64,000 nt of DNA from Candidatus Scalindua sediminis (GTDB taxonomy: Bacteria > Planctomycetota > Brocadiia > Brocadiales > Scalinduaceae). Position numbers and translations under genes: made by a program. This document shows positions 53,262-62,744 of this stretch, in pieces. Numbering within the stretch: position 1 is the first letter of the stretch; each line of letters opens with the position of its first letter. The DNA is taken from NCBI GenBank assembly GCA_008636105.1, contig VSDH01000009.1, positions 1 through 64,000 of the forward strand. The letters are read 5' to 3'. The notes beneath the pieces are model-generated. The model was not told where the DNA came from, ran no database searches, and saw only the letters and a list, made by a program, of their open reading frames with translations.

Positions 53262-54830
53262 ATGACAGAACAAAAACCAGGTAATGTTCAAGTACAAAGA
53301 ATGGAAAATACAGCCCTTGAAAATAATTGCACTGCAGTTTTATCTATAGCTGATACTGTACGAACTACACTAGGACCAAAAGGATTGGACAAATTACTCG
53401 TGGATGAATTAGGTAACCGTTTTATTACAAACGATGGGGCAACCATAATGCTATCGATCAAAACGATTCATCCTGTAGCAAAATTGGTTGTAGAAATTGC
53501 AGACAGGCAAGAAGCGAAGGCAGGAGATGGTACGACCACTGCCGTTATATTGGCTGCAGAAATGATAAAGGAGGGCAAAAGACTAATTGCTGATATGGGC
53601 ATCCATCCTACATTGATTGTAAGAGGCATAGAGTTAGGGATTCAGCGTTCTATTGAGCTTTTCAAACAGATGGCTGTAAAGATTAATATGAAAGATGCTC
53701 GTCTTGCTCAAGTGATTTCAACGGCAGCTGGAAGTAGAATGGATGGAAACCAAGTTGTATCTTTAGTGAGTGAAGCCCTTAACATTCTGAAAAATCCAAA
53801 GGGAAAAAAGGGAATGGTTAACTTAAAAAAAAGTATATTCTTAATTAATAAACCCGGGCTGGAGGATATGGTTTTCGATGGAATCGTTATTCAAAGGCAG
53901 CTCTTTGATCAGCAAATACCTGATCGTTTGGATAATGTTAAAGCGATTCTTCTTAAGATGGATTTGAAAGAGATTAAGGAATCATGGATCAAAGAGATGA
54001 GAAACTATGACGAAATTGTGCGGATGAAAGAAAGTCAAACAAAAATGACAAAAGAGATTTCTGATAGTATATGTATGACAGGTGCAGATATTGTATTTAT
54101 AACCTCTGCCCATACGGATGACCTCCTCTTATCCAATCTTCTTGAGAAGAATATCCTGCTAATACATGTCTCTAACGAAGAACTTCTAAATATTGCAAAT
54201 GCTTTAGATATACAAGTGGCCAGAAGAAAAGAGGATATGGGAAAAATTTCAATGGGCACTTTAAAGAGTGTGTGTTACGACGAAGAAAGTGGATTATTGT
54301 TCTTTGAAAATCACGCACAGCGAAAAATGGTGACAATTATTATCGGCGGTGTTACAAAAGTAACATCTCAGGAGCGATGGCGTGCTGTGAAGGATGGTAT
54401 TTCAGCAGCGCAGTCTGCATTGAACGATGGTATTGTAGCAGGAGGAGGAGCTGCAGAACTTTGCATAAGTGAGAAATTGAAAGAGGAAAACCTGAATGGT
54501 GGAGTAGATTCTATAGGTATTGAAGTAGTCGCACATGCCCTTTCTAGTATTATGCGTCAAATACTTACAAATGCGGGCTTCAATGGCTTTGAAAAAATGA
54601 CGGAGATCAGAAATAAATCCGGAGAATATGGAATAGATATTAGTACGGGAAAGGAAGAAGATATGTTTGAAGCCGGTGTTATTGACTCTGCAGGGATTAA
54701 GATTAATGCCTTGAAATCGGCAGCTGAAATCGTCAAAGCTGTTTTGCGTATTGACCGTATACTAATTGCCAGTTCTCCACATAATGCGGTTGTCGGAAAC
54801 CCTGTAAATGAAACAGATCCAAAAATATAA
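53262..54830 (+). CDS. Group II-like (thermosome/CCT-type) chaperonin in a bacterium
   Basis: The 522-residue protein has thermosome-type blocks: SIADTVRTTLGPKGLDKLLV (29-48), FITNDGATIM (54-63), KAGDGTTTAVILAAEMIKEG (86-105), DGIVAGGGAAELCIS near 398, and ILIASSPHNAVVG. The chain is the Group II order (TLGPKG...DGTTTAV) and not GroEL's. Bacterial copies of this type are rare (Group III chaperonins of some Firmicutes and others). It lies immediately after ureD, at the end of the urease accessory run, so it may help fold urease or its large complexes. Such a setting is unusual. Confidence 0.93.
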   Translation: MTEQKPGNVQVQRMENTALENNCTAVLSIADTVRTTLGPKGLDKLLVDELGNRFITNDGATIMLSIKTIHPVAKLVVEIADRQEAKAGDGTTTAVILAAEMIKEGKRLIADMGIHPTLIVRGIELGIQRSIELFKQMAVKINMKDARLAQVISTAAGSRMDGNQVVSLVSEALNILKNPKGKKGMVNLKKSIFLINKPGLEDMVFDGIVIQRQLFDQQIPDRLDNVKAILLKMDLKEIKESWIKEMRNYDEIVRMKESQTKMTKEISDSICMTGADIVFITSAHTDDLLLSNLLEKNILLIHVSNEELLNIANALDIQVARRKEDMGKISMGTLKSVCYDEESGLLFFENHAQRKMVTIIIGGVTKVTSQERWRAVKDGISAAQSALNDGIVAGGGAAELCISEKLKEENLNGGVDSIGIEVVAHALSSIMRQILTNAGFNGFEKMTEIRNKSGEYGIDISTGKEEDMFEAGVIDSAGIKINALKSAAEIVKAVLRIDRILIASSPHNAVVGNPVNETDPKI

Positions 54831-54865
54831 ATAGATAAAGGGATTTATTTAGGCGATATTTACTT

Positions 54866-56713
54866 ATGCTAACACACGAAGAAGTTAAATATGTACTTCC
54901 ATATCAATCTGTATATTATATTATAGCGACTTTTGGGGTTATTTTTTTGATATTTAGTGTTCTTTGGTGGAAAATTATCAAAAAAGTACCTTACAATAAT
55001 ACCGCCGAATGGTTTTTATCTGCGGGCAGAAATATGAAGGGAGGGATAGTAACAGCTTCTATTGTTAGCACATGGACATGGGCCGCAACCATTATGGTTT
55101 CCTCAAAGATGGGTTATATTTACGGTATCAGTGGTCCATACTGGTATGCCGCCGGAGCAACAATACCCATCCTTTTGTTTAGTGTCATAGCCGTTTATGT
55201 GAAAAAGTTAGCGCCACAAGTACATACATTTCCCGAGTTAATTCTGTCCCGGTATGATAAAAAAACCCATTGGATTATGATTATTATAGGCTTGTTGGCC
55301 TGCACCATAGTAACCACCATGGTAATATTAGGGGGGGCCTTAGCCTTAAACGTTTTAACAGGCATCAACATAAAAATTGCCGTTCTCGTAATCCCTTTGG
55401 CGTTTTGTTTTTACAGCTCTATTGCAGGTTTAAGAGGTTCTATCATTACAGACTATATTCAGATTGCCATCATCTTAGTAATTGTTTTGGGATTATCTAT
55501 ACTTTTTTATTATAAATACGGCGACTTTGGTGTACGCCAGATGTTAGAAAACATTCCCAACAGAGAAAGATTAGTTACTATTACGGCTCTCTCTGGAGTC
55601 ATGTTTGGCATAATCAATACGATTGGAAACTTTGGAACAGTTTTTTTAGATCAAACTTATTGGCAAAGAGCGATTGCCGTTAACTATAAGTCTGCTGGTA
55701 GCTGTTTTTTTACGGCAGGATTAGCGTGGTTTGCAATACCCGTTTGTATTGCAACAGTTTTAGGGGTTGGTGGGTTATTATTAGGTATCAATGTCAGTGA
55801 TTCTACAATGATAGCTCCATTAACGGCTTACAATATCTCAGGCAATATCGGAGGTATTGCCTTTTTAGTAATGCTTTTCATGGCTATTATTTCGACTGGA
55901 AATTCTGAATCGGTTGCTGTGGCCTCTATAATTGCAAACGACATATATCGTATAAACATAAAGCCACAAGCTACAGACAAACAGATACTTAGAGTTTGTC
56001 GTCTTACAACGTGCCTTTTTGGCATTATCGTAGGAATTTTGAGTTTTATCCTTTTTTCGATAGGCATTAAGGTTTATTTTCTATACCTTGCTATGGGAAT
56101 CTTCCTGGGTTCTGCAGTATTTCCTATCATTTTGGGAATTATGTGGAAAAGGATATCTTCCTTTGGTGCATTTTGGGGGACATTACTGGGGCTTATTAGT
56201 GGAATTATTGTATGGATAATCATGGCTAGTGTTCAAGGCGAAGGCTCATTAATTGTGGCGATAAGTAAAATATTACCTATAGCTTATGCAAATTGTACAG
56301 TTGTTTTGGTTAGTGGAATTGTTTGTCTAATTGATGGTTATCTGTTAAATAACAACCATTTTGATTTTTCCAAGATTCAACTAAGAATAAGTTCATTCCT
56401 GCAAAGACATGAAGTTGAAGAAATGAAAGGGCTTAGGCCTATAGTAAAGCATAGCTATTTTAAAAATATCAATAGCTATTTCAAAAAAGATGGACGGAAA
56501 ATCATATTGTGGGCAATCTATATTTCCTTAGCTGTGGAAATTATTTTCCCTGGAATCATGTATCTTTCAGGTTTTACTTTTAATGGGGGGTTTTTTAGCT
56601 ATTGGATTATTGGGACACTTGTGTGGCTTGCATTTTCTACTGGATATACCATTCTTATACCAATTATTGATTTCTTTCAAGTGGATGAACCAGTAGAGTT
56701 ATATTATGAATAA
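54866..56713 (+). CDS. Sodium/solute symporter, Dur3-like urea transporter
   Basis: The 615-residue membrane protein has about 13-15 helices and SSS-family motifs: TASIVSTWTWAATIMVSSKM, YGISGPYWYAAGATIPILLF, FGTVFLDQTYWQRAIAVN and SGNIGGIAFLVMLFM with STGNSESVAVASI. These match the Dur3 (urea:Na+/H+) branch rather than proline or glucose symporters. The C-terminal 100 residues carry two further helices. Together with UrtABCDE it gives the cell two urea-uptake routes. The gene follows the chaperonin by 35 bases. Confidence 0.9.
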   Translation: MLTHEEVKYVLPYQSVYYIIATFGVIFLIFSVLWWKIIKKVPYNNTAEWFLSAGRNMKGGIVTASIVSTWTWAATIMVSSKMGYIYGISGPYWYAAGATIPILLFSVIAVYVKKLAPQVHTFPELILSRYDKKTHWIMIIIGLLACTIVTTMVILGGALALNVLTGINIKIAVLVIPLAFCFYSSIAGLRGSIITDYIQIAIILVIVLGLSILFYYKYGDFGVRQMLENIPNRERLVTITALSGVMFGIINTIGNFGTVFLDQTYWQRAIAVNYKSAGSCFFTAGLAWFAIPVCIATVLGVGGLLLGINVSDSTMIAPLTAYNISGNIGGIAFLVMLFMAIISTGNSESVAVASIIANDIYRINIKPQATDKQILRVCRLTTCLFGIIVGILSFILFSIGIKVYFLYLAMGIFLGSAVFPIILGIMWKRISSFGAFWGTLLGLISGIIVWIIMASVQGEGSLIVAISKILPIAYANCTVVLVSGIVCLIDGYLLNNNHFDFSKIQLRISSFLQRHEVEEMKGLRPIVKHSYFKNINSYFKKDGRKIILWAIYISLAVEIIFPGIMYLSGFTFNGGFFSYWIIGTLVWLAFSTGYTILIPIIDFFQVDEPVELYYE

Positions 56714-56750
56714 ATCTCAAGTAAAGTGTAAATTTTAAAGGTATATAAAA

Positions 56751-58301
56751 ATGTTCTCGAACAATTCTATTAGCATACGTTTGTTTAATGGGTACTTTAC
56801 CATTATTATTTTTTTAGGAATTATTGCAATAGTTTCCTTAGTTAAGCTGGGGAGCATTAATTATCTGAAAAAAGGTTTTGCAGAAAACGATATTCGAATC
56901 GAAAGCATAAATAATCTGGAGATATACAAAGAAAAGTTAATAACCAAAACAACCATTCTTGCAAAAAATAATAATAAACAAGAGATTATTGAGGATTGTT
57001 TGAATATTTTGAATAACTTGAGGAGTGAGGTACTAAGGTTAACAAGCGCCTGTGTTAATAATCCACTCTTTTTGAGACTGGGTAATTCAATTAAAAATCA
57101 TTGTAATATATTAGATTCAGAATATAAGGCACGTCCATATCCCGGTGAAAAAGTACTTTTGCCCAGAATTAACAATTTAGATGTGGTTATAAGTGCTTTT
57201 AAACACGAAAATTATAAGAATGTTGATAAATTACAAAGTTCCCTTGAAGGTGTAACTCGGTCGGCATTATTGACGATATCGTTTTTTTTCCTGATTACGG
57301 TAGTTTGCAGTATTTTTTTAAGTATAAATATTGCATCTTCAATAACGAATCCACTGGCAAAATTAATGGTTGCTGCCAAAAAAATTAGAAGTGGAAACCT
57401 CTCTACCAGGGTGCATACCAATGCTTATGATGAAATAGGGACACTTTCAGTGGCATTTAACAAAATGGTTAGTGCTCTTGATAGTGATAAACAAGAGATT
57501 AAAGAATACAATAAGAATCTAGAGCTGAAAAATATAGAATTGCAAAATCTTTCACATAGGATGTTTTCAATTCAAGACGAAGAACGTAAGCGCTTGTCGC
57601 AAGTACTCCATGAGGAGGTTGGGCAGGCGATGTCAGCCTTAAAAATCAACTTTAAACTCCTGGAACACTACAATAATAAATCTAAAACTGTATTAGATCA
57701 AAATACTGAATTCCAATCATGTGTGGAAGATTGCAGAAAAATTGTGGATATGACATTTAAAAGTCTAAAAAGTCTAACATTCATTCTCAAATATAACATT
57801 CTCGACAAAATGGGAATTTTAGAGGCAACAAACTACTATCTTGAGCAAGTTTCGGAAAGAACTCCTGTAAGGATCGTTACGGCTAGTAATGTGAACGAGG
57901 AAACTTTTCCCGAACGCGTTAAAATGCATTTGTTTCGCATTATATGTGAAGCAACAACAAATATCATAAAGCATGCAAATGCAACTTTAATACGGCTGGA
58001 CTTTGCTATAGATAAGAATAATTTTGTTTTGTGTATCTCTGATAATGGTAGTGGGTTTAATGTAGAAGATGTACTTGAGAAGGACAAGGATGAGTTTAAG
58101 ATGGGATTGACTACTTTAAGGGAATTAGTAAATATTATGAGAGGAAAAATGCAAATCATTTCAGAATTATCAAAGGGAACAAGTCTCATTATTAAATTAC
58201 CTTTTAATGAATATGTAATTAAAATACCGGGAGGTGTAAAGGATGAAAAAGGTGAGAATCTTACTTGTGGAAGACCACCATATAGTAAGGCAGGGTATTA
58301 A
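56751..58301 (+). CDS. NarX-type sensor histidine kinase
   Basis: The 516-residue protein has two membrane helices (about 10-32 and 163-195) around a 130-residue periplasmic part. HAMP follows (SITNPLAKLMVAAKKIRSGN), then a HisKA_3 helix (DEERKRLSQVLHEEVGQA, His near 289). The HATPase domain has FRIICEATTNIIKHANAT and DNGSGFNVED. It probably senses an extracellular signal, and its response regulator starts inside its 3' end (59-base overlap), so the two are one unit. Position after Dur3 suggests nitrogen or urea sensing. Confidence 0.92.
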   Translation: MFSNNSISIRLFNGYFTIIIFLGIIAIVSLVKLGSINYLKKGFAENDIRIESINNLEIYKEKLITKTTILAKNNNKQEIIEDCLNILNNLRSEVLRLTSACVNNPLFLRLGNSIKNHCNILDSEYKARPYPGEKVLLPRINNLDVVISAFKHENYKNVDKLQSSLEGVTRSALLTISFFFLITVVCSIFLSINIASSITNPLAKLMVAAKKIRSGNLSTRVHTNAYDEIGTLSVAFNKMVSALDSDKQEIKEYNKNLELKNIELQNLSHRMFSIQDEERKRLSQVLHEEVGQAMSALKINFKLLEHYNNKSKTVLDQNTEFQSCVEDCRKIVDMTFKSLKSLTFILKYNILDKMGILEATNYYLEQVSERTPVRIVTASNVNEETFPERVKMHLFRIICEATTNIIKHANATLIRLDFAIDKNNFVLCISDNGSGFNVEDVLEKDKDEFKMGLTTLRELVNIMRGKMQIISELSKGTSLIIKLPFNEYVIKIPGGVKDEKGENLTCGRPPYSKAGY

Positions 58302-58983
58302 ACAACTTTTAAAACTGCATGACAATTATGATATTGTGGGTGATGCTGGTGACGGAGTCAGTGCAATAGAAAAAACAAAAAGGCTATTGCCAGATGTGGT
58401 TATTTTGGATATCTCCATTCCTAAGATAAATGGTATAGAAACAGCCAAACAGATACGCTCGATCGATCCCGATATTAAAATAATAGTTCTTACAATGTAC
58501 GAAGCTAAAGAACTTATTACGAGGATGCTCGATATAGGTGTTTCTGCATATCTTAATAAAGAATCAACTGATACTGATTTAGTTACTGCTATAGAGACAA
58601 CAATGAATGGACAGGTATTTTTTAGCCCTTCGGTCTCAAAGGTAATGGTCGAAAAGATAACGAACAAGACAAATGATATTTGTATCCCTGAAGTAAACAA
58701 AGAATCTTATAATAAGTTAACAGGTCGAGAGAAGACTATTTTATATATGGTGGCGGAGGGATATTGCAGTAAGGAAATTGCCAAACACTTTTCAATTAGT
58801 ATTAATACTGTAAATAATCATCGAGCAAGCATTATGAAAAAACTTAATATACACGATGCCGTTGGATTAACAAAATACGCTATAAATGTGGGCTTATTGG
58901 TGAATGTAAAGCAGAAAAAATCTATAGAATCTTTTTTAATACAGAATGGAAACAGTCCCAAGACAAGAAAACCTCTGGAATAG
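58243..58983 (+). CDS. NarL/LuxR-type response regulator
   Basis: The 246-residue protein has a receiver domain with LLVEDHHIVRQGIKQL and Asp in VVILDISIPKING, and a LuxR-type HTH with LTGREKTILYMVAEGYCSKE and NTVNNHRASIMKKL. It starts within the kinase gene. The C-terminal tail (after about 218) is longer than usual, and its stop lies at the very boundary of a tusA fragment, so the last residues may come from recombination. Confidence 0.9.
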   Translation: MKKVRILLVEDHHIVRQGIKQLLKLHDNYDIVGDAGDGVSAIEKTKRLLPDVVILDISIPKINGIETAKQIRSIDPDIKIIVLTMYEAKELITRMLDIGVSAYLNKESTDTDLVTAIETTMNGQVFFSPSVSKVMVEKITNKTNDICIPEVNKESYNKLTGREKTILYMVAEGYCSKEIAKHFSISINTVNNHRASIMKKLNIHDAVGLTKYAINVGLLVNVKQKKSIESFLIQNGNSPKTRKPLE

Positions 58984-59093
58984 AGGCTGACATAAAGGCA
59001 TGGTGTGAAAAAACAGGAAATGAATTACTAAAGATAGATGAGGTAGATGGAGAATATCATACCTACGTTCGCAAGCTGGCGCCTGATGAATAG
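58977..59093 (+). pseudogene. Fragment of a tusA gene (3' end)
   Basis: In a frame shifted from the response regulator it encodes GIEADIKAWCEKTGNELLKI, then a stretch identical to the relic at 29517-29722, ending LAPDE and a stop at 59091. The 5' two-thirds, including the Cys motif, is absent. The similarity to the other relic continues past the stop to about 59147. The intact TusA at 21687 ends differently, so both relics come from another TusA gene. Confidence 0.85.
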
Positions 59094-59201
59094 GTAATAG
59101 TATCTTTTTTACAAGCAAACCTCAATTCATATTACAACCAGCCCACAATCCTTTTTTAAAGATCGCTGGTCGTATGTAATTCAATTATCCCGTAAGCTTT
59201 T

Positions 59202-59864
59202 CTATACTAATGCCGCTGCTTCTTTGGGGACCTTTTCCCAGTCGGCAAGGAATTGCTTAAGTCCCTCATCAGTCAATGGATGTTTTACTATATTGTTAAA
59301 CACCGCAAATGGGACTGTAACAATATCGGCACCCATAAGTGCGGCATCTCTTACGTGTAATGGATTTCGAATACTGGCAACGATTATTTGAGTATCAAAT
59401 CCATAGTTATCATAAATAGTACGAATTTCCTCAACAACTTCCATTCCGGTATGACCTCTATCATCTAATCTTCCCACGAAGGGACTAACATAGGTGCCTC
59501 CAGCCTTTGCTGCGAGTAGGGCCTGGTTTGATGAAAAACACAAGGTGACATTTACATGTATGCCCTCTGAAGTCAGAATCTTTACGGCCTTAAGGCCCTC
59601 CTTTATGAGCGGTATCTTGACGACTATGTTCTCCGCTATTTTTGATAAACCTCTTGCTTCCTTAACCATATCGTCCATCTCTGTACTGACTACTTCTGCG
59701 CTTACGGGGCCTTTTACGATTGAACATATCTCTTCGATAGTTTCCCTGAAGGGCCGCCCGGTCCTTGATACCAATGTAGGATTAGTTGTAACACCGTCTA
59801 AAATTCCCAGGCTTTCTGCTTCTCTTATCTCTTTTACGTCTGCCGTATCAATAAAGAATTTCAT
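59202..59864 (-). CDS. Transaldolase / fructose-6-phosphate aldolase family enzyme
   Basis: The 220-residue enzyme has [26 protein letters not shown], the Schiff-base lysine in [11 protein letters not shown], and [19 protein letters not shown] and ADIVTVPF. Its length is that of the short transaldolase branch (about 215), used in the pentose phosphate pathway. It is the last gene of a minus-strand run from 63842. Confidence 0.92.
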   Translation of the reverse strand: MKFFIDTADVKEIREAESLGILDGVTTNPTLVSRTGRPFRETIEEICSIVKGPVSAEVVSTEMDDMVKEARGLSKIAENIVVKIPLIKEGLKAVKILTSEGIHVNVTLCFSSNQALLAAKAGGTYVSPFVGRLDDRGHTGMEVVEEIRTIYDNYGFDTQIIVASIRNPLHVRDAALMGADIVTVPFAVFNNIVKHPLTDEGLKQFLADWEKVPKEAAALV

Positions 59865-59895
59865 TTTGTCTCCTTTCGAAAAATAATGAATAATG

Positions 59896-60471
59896 TTATT
59901 TTATCTTAGTTTCGATTCCTGCAGTTACAAGAAAGACACTGTCTGCCTCTCTTGCAATCAGTTGATTGGCATAGCCTGCGATATCACGAAATCTCCTTGA
60001 AAGTGGATTGTCCGGTACTATACCGTAACCAACTTCATTAGATACTATTATAACATGAGGCGTGATCTTCTTACAAACAATACACAATCTATTTATTGAG
60101 TCAATTATATATTTTTCTTCTTCTTTGGCTTCACGACTATTAAGAAGCATATTTGTTATATAAAGGGTGATACAATCAATTAATACGACATCCCTGCCTG
60201 TGTCGTAAGCACGGCAGACATCTAATTTGACGTCAAGGTTTGAAACGGCCTTGTCTAAATTAAGAGGAGCTTCTATCGTTTCCCAGTTTGCGGGTCTATT
60301 CTTTTGGTGATTTTGTATCCTCTTGACCATCTCATCATCATTAATCTGCGAGGCTTGTGCAGAATCTGCAGTGGCAACGTAACAAACGTGTTCGTAATTA
60401 CTGGCAAGCTTCATTGCAAACGTGGATTTGCCACTCCTTGCACCACCGATTATGAATGTTAGTTTTGACAT
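59896..60471 (-). CDS. cobU: Adenosylcobinamide kinase / GTP:cobinamide-phosphate guanylyltransferase CobU
   Basis: The 191-residue bifunctional enzyme phosphorylates adenosylcobinamide and then attaches GMP. P-loop [13 protein letters not shown] (7-19), VATADSAQA, the guanylylated-His region [19 protein letters not shown], and [20 protein letters not shown] are all present. Its start overlaps the stop of cobS by one base. Confidence 0.95.
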   Translation of the reverse strand: MSKLTFIIGGARSGKSTFAMKLASNYEHVCYVATADSAQASQINDDEMVKRIQNHQKNRPANWETIEAPLNLDKAVSNLDVKLDVCRAYDTGRDVVLIDCITLYITNMLLNSREAKEEEKYIIDSINRLCIVCKKITPHVIIVSNEVGYGIVPDNPLSRRFRDIAGYANQLIAREADSVFLVTAGIETKIK

Positions 60472-61280
60472 TAAATAGCTACAAACGCAAGTAAGACAGT
60501 TATCTCACTTACCTCATTCACTGCACCTAGTGTATCGCCTGTCATACCTCCAATTTTCCTTTTGACATAGGATGTAAACAAGATGCTTACAATAAACGCT
60601 ATAAAGAATACAAGGATTCCCTTAATACCACAAAATAAAAAAATAAGTATTCCAGGTACGAATGAGCATAATAAGACATGTTTCAGATTAAGATTTTCGA
60701 TAATTATTTGGCCCGTACCCTTCTCCTCTCTGGCATAAGTCGAAAGTGCAGCGCCCAGGATCTGAGACCAACGCCCAATAGCACACATAAAAAGAAGGAC
60801 TTTACCCTTTTCACAGGCATAAACATAAATAGGTCTTAAACCTTCTATCGTCTCGCTGCTGGTGATAAAGGATAGCCCAGCTATCGCTTTTGGATCTATC
60901 GAAACAAGACATAGATATTTCAGGCCAATAGTACAGATAAGGCATAGAGCACCATAACTTCCCGTTCGACTATCCCGCATTATTTCGAGTCTTTTCTCTC
61001 TGGTATCTCCACCAAACAAACCATCGCAGGTGTCAGCAAAACCATCAAGGTGAAAACCGCCCGTTATAAAAACGTAGGTTATCAAGATTATGGCATCTGC
61101 AACCAGGTGTGGAAAGAATCTAATTACGGGAAAATAGATAAAAGAAAGAACAAGACCTATCAACAGGCCTACAATGGGAAACCAAAACGCGACCTTACCA
61201 ATTTCTGGTGATCTTTCATACCATCTCTTGCCTGTAGGAATTATTGTTAAGAAGTTCAGTGTCCAGAGGAAGTTTTTCAA
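60471..61280 (-). CDS. cobS: Cobalamin synthase CobS (adenosylcobinamide-GDP ribazoletransferase)
   Basis: The 269-residue membrane protein joins the lower ligand to adenosylcobinamide-GDP. It has six or so helices, GGFHLDGFADTCDGLFGG (the HLDGxxDxxD motif) and GMTGDTLGAVNEVSE-type C-terminus. The start is TTG at 61280, with no strong ribosome site. No cobalamin riboswitch is seen upstream. Confidence 0.95.
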   Translation of the reverse strand: MKNFLWTLNFLTIIPTGKRWYERSPEIGKVAFWFPIVGLLIGLVLSFIYFPVIRFFPHLVADAIILITYVFITGGFHLDGFADTCDGLFGGDTREKRLEIMRDSRTGSYGALCLICTIGLKYLCLVSIDPKAIAGLSFITSSETIEGLRPIYVYACEKGKVLLFMCAIGRWSQILGAALSTYAREEKGTGQIIIENLNLKHVLLCSFVPGILIFLFCGIKGILVFFIAFIVSILFTSYVKRKIGGMTGDTLGAVNEVSEITVLLAFVAI

Positions 61281-61309
61281 GGTTTGCTTTCAATTTAGTT
61301 TATAGTAAA

Positions 61310-62701
61310 TTATTTAATTACGTTTCCCTCCATATACGGGGGAATTTCGATCCCCATACGGTCCAGAACAGTAGGTGCTACATCCATTATCTTTAAATCG
61401 TCCCTTCTTTCAGAATGGTATCCGTTATCATCATACATCACAAATATTCCATGTTGAGCATGGTTAGCATCGTCTGAACCCGTATCATTTTCATTAGTCC
61501 AGATAGTATTGTGCCCAACGCTTCCAATAGACCTCCAGGACAAGTCTCCATAATAAACAATCAAATCCGGTGGGATGTTTCTACATTCCGAATAGATTTC
61601 TTCCGGTTTAAATACCTTTGTGTTTATGCTCTGCCCTTTCTCGTCTCTCAGGTCTTCAAGTGCCGTTATTAATTCATTTCTCAAAAACTCATAATTTTGC
61701 TTTGGGATTACGCCTCTGGGTTCACGACCTTTAACGTTGAAGAATAGACGTCCATAGTATCCACCCTCACCCCACACCATAGTTTTATCCCAGTCAATCA
61801 TATGTTTATTGATTTGGGTAATTTCTTCAGGATAATGTACCAGTTTAAGATATCCATTATTTATTAACCATTCGTTTATGCAGATTCCACCTTCCATCAT
61901 CTTTGCGCCGTGATCCGAGACTATCAATACTATTGTATCTTTATCCAATAACGCAAGCGTCTTTCCAATTTCTTCGTCAATATATTTATAATAATCAAAA
62001 ATTACATTTTCATATTTATTGCCCGGGAAATACATGGAATGTCTATTATCAAAAAATCCCCAGAAGGCGTGTTGGATTCTATCCGTTCCCATCTCTACCA
62101 TCATAAAAAAATCCCACTCCTTATTTTTTATAAAGTGCCTTGCAAGTTTGAATCTTTTTCTTGTCATCTCGTAAACGGTATTTAAGATGTCTTCTTTTTC
62201 TCCACTTCTAAAGTTATCTACATCCAGGATATAACCTTCCGAGACCCTTTCCACCTCATACTTCAAATCAGCAGGGTAAGTGTATTGACAATTCTTGTCA
62301 GGCGTTAGAAAACACGTTACCATATGGCCGTTGTAAACAGGTTTTGGTGGGTATGTTTGTGGTACACCTATAACGATGGTTTTTTTATCGTATCTTGAAA
62401 GTATACTCCAGATAGTTTCTGCATTAATTGTATTAGAATCAACAAAACATAAACCTTCATAATCATAATGGTTTCTATTTCTAAAACCATATATTCCTAG
62501 CTTACCCGGGTTAGTGCTTGTAACCATTGATGCCCATGCGGGGCACGTAATTGCAGGTATTGTACTTTCCAGCTTGCCAAAAATCCCGTTTGAAACGAGG
62601 TTCTTTATATTAGGCAAGTAATCAAGCCACTTGTCGAAAATTAACTCTGGTGGAGCGGAATCCAGACCAAATATTATAACCTTGCGATCAGGCGAAATCA
62701 T
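61310..62701 (-). CDS. Type I phosphodiesterase/nucleotide pyrophosphatase-family protein
   Basis: This 463-residue enzyme of the alkaline phosphatase superfamily has GLDSAPPE (first metal Asp), STIPAITCPAWASM (nucleophile Thr), EMGTDRIQHAFW, VSDHGAKMM and HAQHGIFVMYDDN. The metal ligands are complete, so hydrolysis of a phosphate, diester or similar bond is likely. No signal peptide is present. The substrate is unknown; its cobS/cobU neighbours may be coincidental. Confidence 0.87.
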   Translation of the reverse strand: MISPDRKVIIFGLDSAPPELIFDKWLDYLPNIKNLVSNGIFGKLESTIPAITCPAWASMVTSTNPGKLGIYGFRNRNHYDYEGLCFVDSNTINAETIWSILSRYDKKTIVIGVPQTYPPKPVYNGHMVTCFLTPDKNCQYTYPADLKYEVERVSEGYILDVDNFRSGEKEDILNTVYEMTRKRFKLARHFIKNKEWDFFMMVEMGTDRIQHAFWGFFDNRHSMYFPGNKYENVIFDYYKYIDEEIGKTLALLDKDTIVLIVSDHGAKMMEGGICINEWLINNGYLKLVHYPEEITQINKHMIDWDKTMVWGEGGYYGRLFFNVKGREPRGVIPKQNYEFLRNELITALEDLRDEKGQSINTKVFKPEEIYSECRNIPPDLIVYYGDLSWRSIGSVGHNTIWTNENDTGSDDANHAQHGIFVMYDDNGYHSERRDDLKIMDVAPTVLDRMGIEIPPYMEGNVIK

Positions 62702-62744
62702 TTTTTTGGAGAAATTCTATAATTATTATAATTTAATTGCTTTC

